Source of the DNA: Nematostella vectensis
Taxonomy: Eukaryota; Cnidaria; Anthozoa; Actiniaria; Edwardsiidae
Direction: 5' to 3'
Assembly (NCBI RefSeq): GCF_932526225.1
Contig: NC_064046.1
Coordinates: forward strand, 7,241,219 to 7,305,218
DNA: 64,000 nt
This document shows, in pieces, positions 12,174 to 22,852 of this stretch. Under the pieces are notes generated by a model. The model ran no database searches, had not been told where the DNA came from, and saw only the letters and a list, made by a program, of their open reading frames with translations. The number at the start of each line of letters is the position of its first letter. The first letter of the stretch is position 1. Made by a program: the position numbers and the translations under genes.

Positions 12174-13799
12174 CTAGAAATGGCATATATGTGATCCAAT
12201 CCACTGGTGTATGTCACAGCACAAGTCTAAAAAGGTCTAGTTATTTTGATTAAAATCTAGGGATGGTTGATTAACCCATTGACTCCTGGCTATTTTTGAG
12301 CTGAATTTACAAAAAACAGACTGATAACAGATACCTCCCCCCCTATTCTGAGTTTTATACAGCCCGTCAAAGTCAAACACAGCTGCACCTAGTCAGCGGT
12401 ATCCAAGCTTTCCAACAGTGCTTTGCGGTCCCCATTTTTAATCCCTCGTCGTTGTGCTGAAGCCAGCACAAGTTGATGGTTGCTTGTATTTTTCATCAAA
12501 AATACAGCTATGAGCATATTAGGAGAGTGTCTCCGGACATCATGAAGTCTTTTGGGGCATAATTGTGTGCTTTGCTTATGGATATTTGCAAGCAAAGGTG
12601 GATTCCTGATGATTTTTTCTTGTTTTGCTTTGCCTGGATGAGAAAATAATTTTCTAATGAATCACCACAGCTCTCCTAAATGCTGTCTTTTCTGAAACCA
12701 AATTGATTCCAAAATTGTTTACACTGCTATTCTGGGTCTGTATGACCTGGAATTGATTTGTTTGGCTTCGGGGTTGAAAGACTTATAAAAAAACATCTGA
12801 CTTTGGGGAGAGGAGTGTTGACTGGCCCTCCCCTCGTGAATTTTTCCCTGGATCTCCCAGAATGCTTTTCAATCCGTAAAGGCATCTTCATGGTTTTACA
12901 AGCCTTCAAGAAGTGAACATTGTGTTTTGAGGCCATGGAAATGAACCTGGAGGATCAGAATAAAGGTATCTATTTGTGTCTTGAGCTGTGTTTGCTGATC
13001 TCTCTCCCTTGTGTTGTATTTTGAGCGTTTTATTGAGAGGGGTGATTCTGCTTTTCTTTCCTTGTTCGATTTGAAATTTGTCAAAGAACCTGTGCTATTA
13101 TTTGGCTTAAGAGTAGTTGCCAACACCTTGGTTGGGTGCATATCTTCAAGACCATTTATCCCTTAGACTGATGCCTGAGTATCTTCATCTTGTTGTGTTT
13201 AGTTTGCATTTATGAATTTTTTGGGTTGTGGGTACTTCCCAAAGCCGGTACAGGCCGGTTGAGGGGTCAATGTGTTTACCAACACACCCTAAAAAAATAT
13301 GCTTGCCTCACTGCCTGAGAACAATGCCTTTTTCGCAAGCTTAGGTGCATACAACAGTGTAAGCAAATTCTGCTTGATAGACAAACAAGCCTCCATTTAG
13401 TTATGGCTGATATTCTAACAGATAATTTTTTATGTTAAAACCATTGGGGAAACCAAAGGGAGCCCAAATTCTATAAAGTATTTGCCTTTATAAATTCAAA
13501 GCAGCAGTGTCAACCCACTTTTGATATTTGTCCTGTATATTCGCCGTCAAAGTAATCTTATCACAAAATCTTGCCTGAATCTGATGTTTTCTTGGGCATT
13601 TTTTTTTATAAAAAAGCTATGCATATCATCCCTATCAATGAGTCCAGTCATGTACAAGTAAAAAAAATTCTATTTTCTAGGTTAAAGATATTCACTTGCT
13701 AGAAATGGCATATATGTGGTCCAGTCCACTGGTGTATGTCACAGCACAAGTCTAAAAAGGCCTAGTTATTTTGATCAAAATCTAGGGGTGGTGGATTAA
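12174..13799. repeat. Element bounded by 101-bp direct repeats
   Basis: Near-identical 101-bp sequences at 12174-12274 and 13699-13799 (CTAGAAATGGCATATATGTG ... GATTA) flank about 1.42 kb. Parts of the interior recur elsewhere: GTTCGATTTGAAATTTGT near 13067 also near 35460, and a CCGGTACAGGCCGGT tract near 13246 also near 37711. This looks like an interspersed repeat with LTR-like direct ends, but no primer-binding site, polypurine tract or protein was recognised. Confidence 0.6.
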
Positions 13800-14415
13800 A
13801 GTGCCCCTAGCATCAAATTCATGTAGTTTGTTTTTAATATTTACTTATCCTAAGATGAAGAATAGGTAAAGAGTCTTCATATGATATCAGAAACAATCTC
13901 GAAATTTCACCATGGGCAAAGACACAAGCGTTTAAAAACCGCTTTATAATTGCTTGTACTTGCATCAAGCTAAAATTTGCAAGAAATTTTCTAACCGAGT
14001 AGCTTATGAATTATTTCATTTGGAGAAGGCTTAAGATGTTCAGTTTAAAGTGCTATTCATTTTTATGTTTTTTTGCCGCTAAAATTTAAGGAAAAAATTG
14101 CTGTCGCTATGTCGCTATTTTTAATCAAGAAGTGAAAATAACGTTTTGCATTTCTTTTAGCGGAGCCCCATAGTCATAGAAAAGTGGTATAGCTATACAA
14201 AGTTTCCGTGGTCACGATGGGATACCTGAGGATTTTTCCCGTTTCGGTGCCTCGCTCTCTGATTGGTCGAAAGTTGAATGGCGCCAAAGTGGGAACGCGC
14301 GCATGCAAGCCAAAGCTTGTACAGTTTAATTTAGAAATTAAACGAGACTTAGAAATTAAACGAGACTTACCTGTAAGGTGAAGTTCGATTGTAATTCTAC
14401 AAGCCCCTCAACAGG
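13800..14415. other. Intergenic, nothing coding recognised
   Basis: AT-rich. GCGGAGCCCCATAGTCATAG near 14161 resembles the start of the 29131 repeat and may be a third fragment of that family. Confidence 0.5.
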
Positions 14416-14527
14416 TAGTTACATTACTGGGATTACTATATTAGCCTCGTGTGTTGTTCTCTAAACCCCTTTCTGCGCCGCAATACCCCTTAAGAACAAC
14501 ACACGAGGCTAATATAGTAATGTAACT
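14416..14527. mobile_element. Foldback element with ~38-45-bp arms
   Basis: TAGTTACATTACT ... TATTAGCCTCGTGTGTTGTT (14416-14460) is repeated inverted at 14493-14527 around a 32-bp centre. The left arm carries an extra 8-9 bp (GGGATTACT). A hairpin MITE is likely. Confidence 0.75.
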
Positions 14528-14848
14528 AGCTTTATTGATAAAACAGTCAAGACACAACTTCAAATTATATTTTATTTTCCCGAAGGACCACGAGGGACTG
14601 ATTCTAATCCTGGTCCGCCTGTGGTTAAGGTGAGGCTTTATGTCATCTCGTCGTAGCTGAGATAGCTCAAAACTGGGATGCCCTAGAATTGTCAGAGCAC
14701 CCGTCGAAAGAGTTAAAAAGTTTCCCAGCTCTGCGAGAAACTCTTTGTCAGCTTTGCTTATGTTGGTTTGAAGTTGGGAAAATTTGACATCCTTTCTTTT
14801 CACTTGTCGTGTTAATTTCCCCCAGATTTCTTCGTTTACTTTGGGGAC

Positions 14849-17800
14849 TGTAACGAAAAGCTATTTAGAGTTTCTATAGGTTTTATTGCGGATTCGTGGT
14901 CGATTCTTTTGTCTTATTTATGCTCCGTCTCTTTTACAAACTGACCCCGGTGTCATATATCAATATTGTGATATCCGGGGCACGTGGGGGAGCAGTGACT
15001 CGTTGCTTAACAAATAATAACAAATCACTAACTGAACATAACAATATTGTTACATCTTTCCTTTTCCTTAATGTTTATGTAGGAAAGTCATGTACGTGTT
15101 AAAAGGACCCGGTGCAGACCAGGTTCACTTTGCTGTATATTCCTGTAGCCAAACCGGGGGTCTAACAGTACGCTTGGATCTCCTTGGTTCATTCGGTGCC
15201 GGAACCAGACCATTAGGCTGGGTAGCAATGGGGTCCTCTTCCTCGTCATCTGCCACAGGTGCTTGGGCTGGGATGGTTTCCATGGTTGGCGCCTCAGTCG
15301 TGCCTGTACCTATCACTTGCCGCCGGTTTCTCCGGTAGGTACCATCTCCCACTTTCCCCTCGTAGCTCCCCGGCCCAGCTTGCCCTACACATGTGCCTGC
15401 ACTCCAGGTCTTCTCCCCTTGGAGTCTCTTGCTCACCGATTCTCCAACTCCGATTGGAGGTAGAGGCCTAGCACGCTGGTCATAGTAGTGTCGCTGTTCT
15501 TCCTTAGCCCCAATCAGCCGACGAGTCTCTTCTTCTGTCGAATGCCGCGGCTGCAGGAGCGAGCCCGCCACTGGAAGGAGAGTCTTGCATCGACGGCCCA
15601 TCAGCCTTTGCGCCGGGCTGGTTCCAATTCCTGCTGTCGGAGTGTTTCGCCAGTCACGAAGAGCCTGGATCTCTTACACCCCAGATGCTTTGCACTTCTT
15701 AAAGAGTCGCTTGACTGTCTGTACGGCATTCTCCGCCTTACCATTGGATTGAGCATATGTCGGGGATGAGGTCTTATGCTCAAACGCCCATGTCTTCGCG
15801 AATACCGCAAACTCAGCTGCACTGAACTGAGGCCCATTATCTGTGACTAGACATTCGGGAATTCCAAATCGTGCGAAGATAGCTTTCAACTCTTTGATTA
15901 CTGCCCTTGAAGTTACTGCGCCAATGCGAGCCACCTCGATGTAATTGCTGTAGTAGTCACTGACCACTAACAGCACTCGTCCGTCCAAACTACACAGGTC
16001 AGCCGCAACCTTAGACCATGGCCGCGCAACGAACTCGTGCGGCCTCATCGGCTCTTTTGCTTGACTCTTGCTATGCGTTAGGCAGATATCGCATTTAGCC
16101 ACGTACTCTTTGATCTCGGTGACCATCCGAGGCCAATACAGGGTGTCCCTGGCCCTGCGTATGCAACCATCTATGCCAATATGCGAGGCATGTGTTTTCT
16201 CGATCAGTTCTCTCCTTAAGACCGTAGGCACCACCAGCTGTTGCCCTTTGAAGATCAGCTCATCTTGAAGGGCTAGCTCATGCCTTACATCAAAGTACGC
16301 ATGAACACATTCCGGGGCATCTCATCTCAGCCACCCGCGAAGGATGACTTCTCTTAGGACATGCTGCACCAGATCATCAGCCGCTGCATGTTTCAGTTGC
16401 TGCCATCGCGCCGCCGTGACTGCAAGTCCCGCTCTCTGATCGACCTCTTCTAGCTCACTTGTAAATTCGCATGCGTTAACCTCTGGAAGATATGCGCGGC
16501 TTAGGGTGTCAGCGAGAAACATGTCTTTCCCTCGTTTATACTTGTAGGCTGTATTTCCGCAAGCGCATAAGCATACGTTGCAGTCGCTGTGGCGCGGACG
16601 CTAGAGGCTTCACGAATATGGGTTCCAGGGGCTTGTGGTCGGTCTCGACGTTGACATTGTGCCGCCCATAAACGTAGGCGTCAAACTAATCGCACGCAAA
16701 GACAATTGCTAGTAGCTCTTTCTCGATCTGTGCATATCGGGTCTCCACTGAGGTTAAGGCTCGGGAGGCATATGCGACCGCCTGGCCCGTTTTGCATCAG
16801 CGTTGCCCCTAAACCTGTCTGAGATGCGTTGCAAAGAAGAGTAACCTCGTCCTCCAAGCTGTAGTATCGCAATACTGGTGTCCTCGTGATGGCTACCTTT
16901 AGATTCTCCATCGTGGTCTGCTGAGGGCTATCCCACACCCAGTCAGCCTCTTTCTGTGTCAAGTCCCTCAAGGGCTTCGTCAGGTCTGACAGGTGCGGGA
17001 GGAACTTGGCTAGATATTCTGCTAGACCCAACAGTCGCTTTACAGCTGCCTTGTCGGTAATGGTAGGCATCTCTGTGATTGCTCTGACTTTGTCGGGATC
17101 TACTCTTAGACCTTTGTCCGACGCGACATGCCCTATGAACAGCACTTCCCGTTTCCCAACTTTATCTTGTCCGGATTCAACCGGACGTTTTGCTCGTCAC
17201 ATCGGTGCAGGAATGCTGTCAGGTTCCTGTCATGTTCGCGTGACGCTTCCTCGAAGCTGTCTCCATACCCTACGGCTATGAAATCATCTGCCACCACCTC
17301 GATTCCTGTCAGGCCCTCTACCAACTCGTGCATTTTGCGCTGGAATACCTCGGGTGCCGAGGAAATTCCAAACGGCATCCGCTTCCACCGGTAGCGCCCG
17401 AAAGGGGTCGAATTCGAAACCGTCTGAGAGTTTCCTGAGAGCGGTTTTGTACTGATTGTACGACTCTCTGGGCTCTTGTACCCGCTGATTGAACCGATAA
17501 CGCTCGAACGGGACATTTCGTCTTGGTTCGCAATATTCGCCAAATTTCTTCAAGACCGGCTCGATTTTATTCTTGTTGTCGCCATCCCAGTTGAAGGTGG
17601 AGTACACATCCCGTGCCTCCTCTCCGGTGACTGTGAGCAGCGTTGCTACTTGTACGGCCTCTGATTTATAGCTTAATTCCGTCGCCAGCGAATAGCTCCT
17701 CCATGCAAGCAAGAATTTTTCCCACCTGTCTGATGCCTGTGCGTCGTGGATTTCTAGCGGACCCGGCGGTGGGAGTCCAAAAAACGAGGCCATTATGTAG

Positions 17801-17975
17801 CGCAAGTACGTTCACCGGCTGCCACCATGTAACGAAAATATTCGTGGTCGATTCGTTTGTCTTATTTATGCTACGTCTATTTTACAAACTGACCCCGGTG
17901 TCATATATCAATACTGTGATATCCGGGGCACGTGGGGGAGCAGTGACTCATTGCATAACAAATTATAACAAATCA
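14849..17975 (-). mobile_element. Ty3/Gypsy LTR retrotransposon, internally deleted
   Basis: Runs on the - strand. The left (3') LTR is 14849-15054: it has matching TGTAAC...GTTACA ends, and the purine run AAGGAAAAGGAAAGA on the - strand just outside it is a good polypurine tract. The right (5') LTR starts at 17828 and is cut off at about 17975, lacking its outer ~27 bp. The first internal bases on the - strand are TGGTGGCAGCCGG, a typical Gypsy primer-binding region. Coding order gag, RT, RNase H, integrase fits Ty3/Gypsy. The two LTRs differ by a ~30-bp indel and several substitutions, so the insertion is old. Several frame changes and a gag-to-RT deletion make it non-functional. Confidence 0.9.
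15125..17805 (-). pseudogene. Gypsy gag-pol remnant
   Basis: The gag matrix/capsid-like part (17805 to about 17405; DRWEKFLLAWRSYSLATEL) runs straight into the middle of reverse transcriptase (MPFGISSAPEVFQRKM, VVADDFIAVG), so the zinc knuckle, protease and first RT half are deleted. RT connection and RNase H follow (17145-16681, LLCNASQTGLGATLMQNG). Then come the tether/integrase pieces (16522-15674): an HHCC-type region (ASHIGIDGC...KCDIC), VVSDYYSNYIEV, VTDNGPQFSA and QSNGKAENAVQ for the DDE triad. The basic C-terminal tail ends at 15125. Frames change at least at about 17405, 17140, 16680 and 15600. Confidence 0.85.
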
Positions 17976-18345
17976 TGGTAAGACTTTCTAGTCTGGGAAT
18001 ACTAACCGTGAGAAAGAAGGCGGACTAATGGTACGAAGTCTGGGAATACTAACCGTGAGAAAGAACGCTGACTAATGGTAAGACTTTCTAGTCTGGGAAT
18101 ACTAACCGTAAGAAAGAAGGCGGACTAATGGTAAGAAGTCTGGGAATACTAACCGTGAAAAAGAAGGCGGACTAATGGTAAGACTTTCTATACTGGGAAC
18201 AGTAACCTTGAGAAAGAAGGCTGACTAATGGTAAGACTTTCTAGTCTGGGAATACTAACCGTGAGAAAGAAGGCGGACTAATGGTAAGACTTTCTAGTCT
18301 GGGAATACTAACCGTGAGAAAGAAGGCTGACCAATGGTATTTTTT
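17976..18345. repeat. ~53-60-bp minisatellite abutting the truncated LTR
   Basis: Seven or so copies of GGTAAGACTTTCTAGTCTGG plus GAATACTAACCGTGAGAAAG and AAGGCGGACTAAT. Some copies lack the ACTTTCT stretch. The array starts exactly where the right LTR breaks off. Confidence 0.85.
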
Positions 18346-18540
18346 TTCATTGATTTTTGCGCTTTTTAGCGAATTTATGCTATATTTCTATTTAAGTCAT
18401 TACAAAAGTCAGTGCAATACATTTAAAAAGCGATCCTTTAGAGGCAAAGACTCATTCCAGTTATAGTCTCTACTTCACTTCAGATACCTACTCTCAAAAT
18501 CATTCAGTGCTATTTGCAAAAATTTATGCTATGAGTTCGT

Positions 18541-18612
18541 AGATTGACTGTACCCTGGGTACCTTCTCGCCGCGAAGCTCGGAGCCTCTGGTGCCCAGGG
18601 TAAGATTGACTG
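18541..18612. mobile_element. 52-bp miniature inverted-repeat element with 10-bp flanking repeat
   Basis: AGATTGACTG occurs at 18541-18550 and 18603-18612. The 52 bp between have inverted ends TACCCTGGGTACC and GGTGCCCAGGGTA. This looks like a tiny insertion with a target-site duplication. Confidence 0.65.
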
Positions 18613-19730
18613 CAGAGTGACTTCTAAAATTATATGCGAATGCTGTCGGCGGTGTAGACCACCCAAGTGGAAGTCACGCTTAGATCACGCGCTTGGTAGT
18701 CACGCAGTTGTTGCCTAATTAAGTAGGATCTGAAAACGCGTGTTTCGTAAATAGAATCAGGCCTGTACCCAGGGGGGGAGGGGTGCAGGGGGTGCGAAGG
18801 CATCCCCCCCACAACGGCCGAAGGACCACTTTCGGTTCCCAATGGACGTGTTATTTGTAGACAAAACTAGAATGCATAAGCTAGATCACTCTACTGGTAC
18901 GTAGCTAAATCCGACAATCGTCCGTCAAGGTACTGCAGGGGCATACATAAATCCCTTTTTGTTCTCCCGGGTTTGGTCAGATTTTTATCAGAGAACTCAT
19001 TCCCTCTCCCTCCCCCGGAAAATTAGGTCCACTTTAACGGATTTTGCACCCCCACCCCCCACCCCCAAGAAAAATCCTGGGAACGGGCCTGAGAATTCTT
19101 ACTACGAGGAACCGGACAATCAAAGAAGAACTGCACTGGAATTGACAGGGATCTATGCAGAATCATCCGAAAGAAGGGGAATTATTTCTTATTCAACAAA
19201 ATTCATAGAGACTCGTATGATTTTTGGACCAGGTTGTAATCAGTTCCTTGTGACTGGAAGTAGTAACTGTTTATTAATTATAACTCATTTCTAGGAACCA
19301 GTTACTACTTCCGGTCGCGAGTAGGAGGAAATCAGATGCTGATATTTCGGGACTGAACACAACAAGGTGTTACCGTTATTCACTCGACACAATTACATCC
19401 TACTTACTGCGTCCCTTGTCTAAGATACCTTTTTATCGTGTGTACACGTGTGTAGTCGGCATTTTTGTTACAATTTTAAACATGTGGGCCAAGGGATTTT
19501 TCAAGCAAGCATAAATAGGTCTTCTTGATTGAGAGAAGAAGATGTTTAAAGCCTTTTTAATTACATATTAGTAATAATTAGTGATGTATACGTTTGTTTG
19601 TCCGTTTATTTTTATTTTTTATTTATTCTTGATATTTTTTGTTTCGTTTTTTTTTTTAGGGTGGGGCTGTCATTATTTTGAGTACTATGCCCAAAATATT
19701 TCCTTTACTTTTCTCTGCCTTACGGGCGGA
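18613..19730. other. Intergenic, nothing coding recognised
   Basis: Contains C-rich and G-rich runs (about 18773-18812 and 19049-19070). An inverted pair, TCAGTTCCTTGTGACTGGAA near 19240 and AGGAACCAGTTACTACTTCC near 19294, suggests another degraded foldback. Confidence 0.4.
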
Positions 19731-20433
19731 CAAGTGCTGGATCGGGGCTAATTTTGTCAAGTGCTGGATCGGGGCTAATTTTGACAAGTGCTGGATCGGG
19801 GCTAATTTTGTCAATTGCTGGATCGGGGCTAATTTTGTCAAGTGCTGGATCGGGGCTAATTTTGTCAAGTGCTGGATCGGGGCTAATTTTGTCAAGTGCT
19901 GGATCGGGGCTAATTTTGTCAAGTGCTGGATCGGGGCTAATTTTGTCAAGTGCTGGATCGGGGCTAATTTTTTCCATTGCTGGATCGGGGCTAATTTTGT
20001 CAATTGCTGGATCGGGGCTAATTTTGTCAAGTGCTGGATCGGGGCTAATTTTGTCAAGTGCTGGATCGGGGCTAATTTTGTCAAGTGCTGGATCGGGGCT
20101 AATTTTGACAAGTGCTGGATCGGGGCTAATTTTGTCAAGTGCTGGATCGAGGCTAATTTTGTCAAGTGCTGGATCGGGGCTAATTTTGTCAAGTGCTGGA
20201 TCGGGGCTAATTTTGTCAAGTGCTGGATCGGGGCTAATTTTGTCAAGTGCTGGATCGGGGCTAATTTTGTCAATTGCTGGATCGGGGCTAATTTTGTCAA
20301 TTGCTGGATCGGGGCTAATTTTGTCAAGTGCTGGATCGGGGCTAATTTTGTCAAGTGCTGGATCGGGGCTAATTTTGTCAAGTGCTGGATCGGGGCTAAT
20401 TTTGACAAGTGCTGGATCGGGGCTAATTTTGTC
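19731..20433. repeat. 27-bp minisatellite, 26 copies
   Basis: The unit is GTGCTGGATCGGGGCTAATT plus TTGTCAA. Homogeneous, with sporadic variants such as CAATTG for CAAGTG, GACAAG for GTCAAG and one GGATCGAGG. Length 27 is a multiple of three and several frames on both strands lack stops, giving open frames of about 250 codons that are not genes. Confidence 0.97.
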
Positions 20434-21832
20434 TAGGCTGGAAAAAGCAATGTTTTCCCGCTCAAATGGCGAAAATTTTTTTTAAGTGCCACATGAATTT
20501 GAATTTTTATCCGGAACAACAGAAATTTCTGCAAGTTATCGACAATGGAGAAGTGGAAATGGGGGATAGAGCAAATCAAATTATTAGCCGGTCATCGGCT
20601 GCCATTTAACTTTTTGGATGAAGAAACGCAACGGTCCATAGAAACATTTTAAAGATAAGCCCAACTTGTCGCATGCCCGGGGGTGTGTCGGCGGCAAGAT
20701 AAGTTCAAAGAGAAAGTGAGCTGTCAATTAATCATGTCTCACACAAACATCTTAACATTGGCCGTAACTAGGCAGGTTTTCGAACAATGGAATTGTTCAA
20801 CACACATATTCAACACAAATTGGGGATGTATTTTTGTGTATTTTATTAAGAAATCGCTGGACAAAGAATCCTAATTTCCGTGATTGCAGCTTCTCTTTGC
20901 CTTATGATAAGTGGAAACCGTTCCCGATACCCCCTTTTACCTAGGGATTGTCATTCGTATGGTTCTTGAGTTTTCTAGTTGCTTCTTTTCTCCGTGAGAG
21001 ATGCCACACACTTTTTTCTTAGCGTATAGATATATGATCAGAAACATTAATTTTTTTTTAAAGTTTTGAAAACATTGTGGAGTGTGTGTGTGTGGGGGGG
21101 GCGAAGTAAAGTTAAATGTTTATACTTATAAAGTTGAATCTGAATACTTGTTTTAAAGTAAAGTTAAATCTGAATACTTGTTTTAAAGTAAAGTTAAATC
21201 TGTATACTTGTACTCGTATACAGATCACATATACACTGCAATTTGGTTATAGTCTTTTGTCATTCTGGAATCTGAAACTTTTTTGGGATGATGTAGTGCG
21301 CGCGCAAATTTCCATTGAAGATCAAAGCTATTCGCGCAAGGAGCTAAACCAAAGGCGGCCCAAGCTTTACGTCTCTTTAACAATAATAATAACACTATGT
21401 TTGGCGCGAAGGCCAAAGAAATGGACCAACCAGAGTAGACTTTTGGGAGAGTGGTGCTCTCCTTCGGAGTTACTTCCTATTACGTCATTTATAAATAACT
21501 TTAAATGTTGAAAATTCGATATACTTGTCACATGGTACTAACCGCTGACCAGCAATGAACCGCGCTGTTCCCACTCCATGCTAATTCGTTCCCAGGCCTT
21601 CACTGACGAGTGTAGAATTGTTTGTTAATACTTAGATACCAGGGTGGACTTTGACCTTGTCAGGGAGTATGGCTTGCTGACAAAGGTCTTTGCTATGCTG
21701 GACTCGTACCTTCTAAGACTTAGCCTTACTCACTAGCGATGAAGTTTGACCTTGATAAGTACACTATGTCTTGCAGATACAAGTCCGTGCTATGTGTTAT
21801 GTGCCATGTGCTATACTCGTAACTTCTAAAAC
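20434..21832. other. Intergenic region 3' of the GPCR gene
   Basis: No gene recognised. A ~30-bp unit (AAAGTTAAATCTGAATACTT) is repeated three times at about 21106-21205, and a GT/G run lies at 21079-21103. Confidence 0.5.
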
Positions 21833-22852
21833 TTAGAAACCAGGGAGAGACTTAGAGCGTGATCTATTACTATGTCTTGCCGATACCAGCCTGTGTAACG
21901 CTTGTTGTTCCCCGGATGTATTCGTATGATCATATTCCGCTACTCCCCCAACACACCACCATGACAAGTGTCTCATCTGTCTCCGAGCGCTAATAAAATC
22001 GCGCTTGAAAAATGCATAAATTACAGGATCTACTATGCTATTTGCAAGAAGTGTATAAAATGAGGCGTAGATAAGTTCTGTCGTAATAATTTTAGCAGCT
22101 CCAAAGACCTCACAAATGTTGATGTAAATAATAGGCCCCCAGCATAGCAAGAACATGGCAAATACAAGCGCGAAGACGCGCGCCGCCTTCTCCTCCCGTC
22201 CGACACGGTTCCCTGTTTTGTTCCCTGCACTTGCTCGTTTACGGTTTCGATGAACGTGATGTCTTACGACACAGAGTAGTCGCACATATACCCATATCAT
22301 CACTATACACGGAATCAAAATGAACACCACTACCAGGGAGATCTTGTAAACTTCGTGATAAACACTTTGCACGTTGGTATTCCACGCCAGCGGTAACAAC
22401 GCAAGAACCAGCGGTAACATCCAAGCGGTTCCAATAATCACCGATACCTTACGTCGGCTCATTAGCATGCGATATCCAAAGGGCTTAGTCAGGGCGATGT
22501 AGCGCTCGTAGGTAACGGCTGCGAGACTGAATATAGACGCTAGTAACATGAATGCAATTAAGTAGCCTGATATGATCGTCTTGGCATAATGATCGATTAT
22601 GTAAACTGGTACGAATACTACCGAGACCAAAAGATCCGCCATGCTTAGACTGACTACAAAACAGTTCGTCACAGTGCGTAGTTTCTTTACCTTGTACACC
22701 GCCAAACATACCATTAAATTAAAAGTCGCTGAAATAAGTCCTAGCGCGGCCCATGAGCTCGCCATGGCGATGAGCGGTATGCCCTTCTCTCGGGGCGTTT
22801 GCGGGGAGAGAAGGACTCCCAACGAGCCGTTATTAGTTGTGTTATTCGCCAT
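21833..22852 (-). CDS. Rhodopsin-family (class A) G-protein-coupled receptor, orphan
   Basis: A single 339-residue open frame with seven hydrophobic helices: TM1 ~27-53, TM2 ~63-85 with SLSMADL (D73), TM3 ~97-119 ending ERY (116-118) where DRY is usual, TM4 ~136-157, TM5 ~169-193, TM6 ~226-248 with CWGP (237-240), and TM7 ~258-281 with NSIVDPVIY (271-279). Helix 8 (FFKRDF) and a Ser/Arg-rich tail follow. The N-terminus has two N-glycosylation sequons (NTT, NGS) and no signal peptide. There is no Cys at the top of TM3 and none in extracellular loop 2, so the usual class-A disulfide is missing, as in melanocortin, cannabinoid and lysophospholipid receptors; the DPxIY in TM7 also recalls melanocortin-type receptors. 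The ATG at 22850-22852 is the first in frame. Ligand unknown. Intronless, as many cnidarian class-A receptors are. Confidence 0.92.
   Translation of the reverse strand: MANNTTNNGSLGVLLSPQTPREKGIPLIAMASSWAALGLISATFNLMVCLAVYKVKKLRTVTNCFVVSLSMADLLVSVVFVPVYIIDHYAKTIISGYLIAFMLLASIFSLAAVTYERYIALTKPFGYRMLMSRRKVSVIIGTAWMLPLVLALLPLAWNTNVQSVYHEVYKISLVVVFILIPCIVMIWVYVRLLCVVRHHVHRNRKRASAGNKTGNRVGREEKAARVFALVFAMFLLCWGPIIYINICEVFGAAKIITTELIYASFYTLLANSIVDPVIYAFFKRDFISARRQMRHLSWWCVGGVAEYDHTNTSGEQQALHRLVSARHSNRSRSKSLPGF

Noticed and set aside
19656-20485. Three ~250-codon open frames on both strands
   Set aside because: By-products of the 27-bp array.
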